The position numbers and the translations under genes were made by a program. From Oncomelania hupensis (Eukaryota; Mollusca; Gastropoda; Littorinimorpha; Pomatiopsidae): a DNA stretch of 64,000 bases. The stretch is taken from positions 10,319,686-10,383,685 of the forward strand of contig CM072522.1 of the NCBI GenBank assembly GCA_036898135.1, read 5' to 3'. The notes under the pieces were generated by a model. The model was given only the letters and a program-made list of their open reading frames with translations, ran no database searches and had not been told where the DNA came from. Numbering within the stretch: position 1 is the stretch's first letter; each line of letters starts with the position of its first letter. Shown here piece by piece: positions 54,101 through 57,100 of the stretch.

Positions 54101-57100
54101 TGAAAAAGCATTCACTTATTTATTGCTTTAGCAATAAACGAGCTTATTGTGCGTTGGTTAGCCTGCTCTTGTTGCAACTGCTTGTGTCTACCACAGTTCA
54201 CGTGCCTTTCAATGGCATTTCTACCGCCGTCCGCAACGCTGAAGTCAAGATTGCAAATTTTGCAGTAAGCATAGTTTTCAGACCTTTCGGAGCTCGTTAA
54301 GCACTTATGCAGTTCTGAATAAGAAGCATTCCACTTCTGCGTGTAAAGCATCTTCTTTTTGGGTGGTGTTTGTTAACCATCATCTGCGTTTTTTATTTTC
54401 GGCATCGCGAACAGACTAGTCACTTCGAAAACATGCACAAATGCTCGATCACACACGAAAGAAAGTGCGAGAGCCGGAAATCGAAACTTGTACAGGAAAT
54501 TACAGTTTTTGTCTTATTACGGAAAACTTACGAAACGGAAGAAAAAGCGTCTTTCTACCGAAAAAACTACTTTTTTTGTTTCCTCGCTCGCGTTTGAAAC
54601 TGGAGTTTTTGTTTTCAAAACGGATAAGCGGATTTTTACAGTCAAAACGGAGAAAATCCTGTCAAACCGGAGGAGTTAACAGCTCTGACAATGTTGAAAG
54701 TGCTCATAAACAGAAGGACCATCTCTCTGGACTGACAAATGTTAAGACATCATGTTTGGACTACCTAAAGACTAGAAACAAATGTGGAAGTTTTTTAATT
54801 TTTTGGACGGAATACATTAAGACTTGCATTACTACACACATGAGAGTCAATAAAAATACAATAAAATTAAGATAAAATAAAATACAATAAAATAAAGTAT
54901 GATACTAACTCAGCTTCTGTGCGTCCAGACGTGAGAGGTTGTAAAACTGACATTCTTGGTCACCGAACTTCACGCTCTCTAGAGTGGAGGAGAAGGGGTT
55001 GTTGCCTGTTTCAAACATTACATTTGCATTATTTGTATTATACTATATTTACATTAAATTTGTATTATACTATATTTACATTAAATTACTAATATATACC
55101 ATTAATATTGTATTATAAATATATATATACATAATAATTTATATTAAACTATAATGTATATATAATCATTACATTATCATGGTCTTTTTATATCATTTGG
55201 TAAACATGTTAGGGCTGGCGTGGTAGCATTAATTCCTACCCAGAACAAATACTGGTACAACAATTATTCTTATGTAATAACTCCACTACAGAAAGCTGAG
55301 TCGAGAGTCGAGCCTCATTAGAGAGCATGTTCCACAGACCTGCACCCTTTGCTTTCACTCATATAGAGTGGTCCCTAGTGCTCAATATCTTCCATAGATG
55401 TTGACAAATTTGTTAACCTAAAAATGCTGGACTCAAAAAAAAAAACGATTGCAGATTAAAAAAAACTTAAAATTTTGTGAGCTGAAACTTTAAATGAACA
55501 AATGTTTTTATTTTTATTTGCATTAAAATGGATAATTGAACCCCATCATTTATCACTCCCTCTTCCCACAAAGGGTAACCTTCAGGAGTGTGAAAATTAC
55601 AGCACAATCAGCCATCCCAGCAAGGTCCTCCTCAAAATAATACTCAACAGATTGAAACCCCAAGCTGAACAACTAATAGCTGAAAAACAAGCAGGATTCA
55701 GGGCAGGGAGAAGTACCATTGAACAGATTTTCAACCTCAGAATAATCTGCGAGAAATACCTGCAGCACCAACATCTATATTATATATTTGTAGGCTTCAA
55801 AAAAGTATTTGACCGAGTCTGGCACGCAGTTCTGTGGGCAACCACGAGTGTATAACATCAGCCCCTAACATTACTGGAGTCATCAAAAGCCTGTATCACA
55901 AGGTTACCAGTGCAGTCCTCCACAACAGCGCCATCAGGAACTGGTTCAGGACAACGATCGGTGTGCGTCAAGGATGTCTACTCTCTCCAACACTCTTCAA
56001 CATCTTCCTAGAGCATACCATGTCGGATGCCCTTGCAGATCACAAAGGCACAGTCAACATAGCGGTCAGGAACCTCCATCCTCTGTTTTGCGGATGACAT
56101 TGATGAATTGGTTGGAGAGGAACAAGAACTTGGAACAGCTGGCACAGAGGCTTGACACAACTTCTGGAGATTTTTGAATGGAAATAAGGGCAGAGAAGAC
56201 CAAAATGATGACTAACAACATCAATGGCATCAAAACGGACATTAATGTCCAAGGCCAATCCCTCAACACAGTGCATAGCTTCAAATATTTAGGAGCCATT
56301 TATCAGACAATTGATCCCAACAGGAAGTCCTCTCCAGGATCGCACAAACAACAGCTGCCCTGACAAGGTTGAAGTCCATATGAAAGACAGGACCATCAGT
56401 CTACATTGCAAGGTAAGGCTGCTGCGCTCCCTTGTCATCTCCATCTTCCTATACACTTGCAAAACATGGACCCTCACAGCAGACCTACAATGAAGAATAC
56501 AAAGCATGGAGTATGGAGATAACTTGATAAGGTGCTGCAGAAGACTTCTGGGCATTTCATATACCCAGCACAACGACAAAGTCCGACAGACCATTTTTGT
56601 GTGTGTGGGGTATATAAATTTTAAAGTATATATTACAAATAAATAAATAAATAAACTAAAAAAAAATATAATTAACTGTTTTGCTGCCAACTAAGTTCAA
56701 AAACACCAAACTAATTTCCTTCCTGTCTTCTAATGTGTACAATCTCGTCTTTTTACACCAAATGTGTGAGTGATGAGTGTGTGTTTGTTGTAGATGTTAG
56801 AGAGTAACATGTATGTGAGTGTGTATGCTGGTTACATATTGCCACCCTTCTGACTTAGGAAAAATAAAATGTGTATAAATAATTATAATAGTATCCAGTA
56901 TTCAGCAGTCGACTTTTGCTGACTTGCTTAAGGGCTCCAATAGCCCTAAATGCATAAGCAGCATTCAAACTGATCAAAGAAGTACTGTGAAGATTTGTCC
57001 ATTTGACCCAGTAATGCTGATGAAAACCAACAATAGTGGTCTAAGTACAAGTAGACAACATATGGCAATGGCAGTAAAAGAGTTAAATAATTGTTCCACT

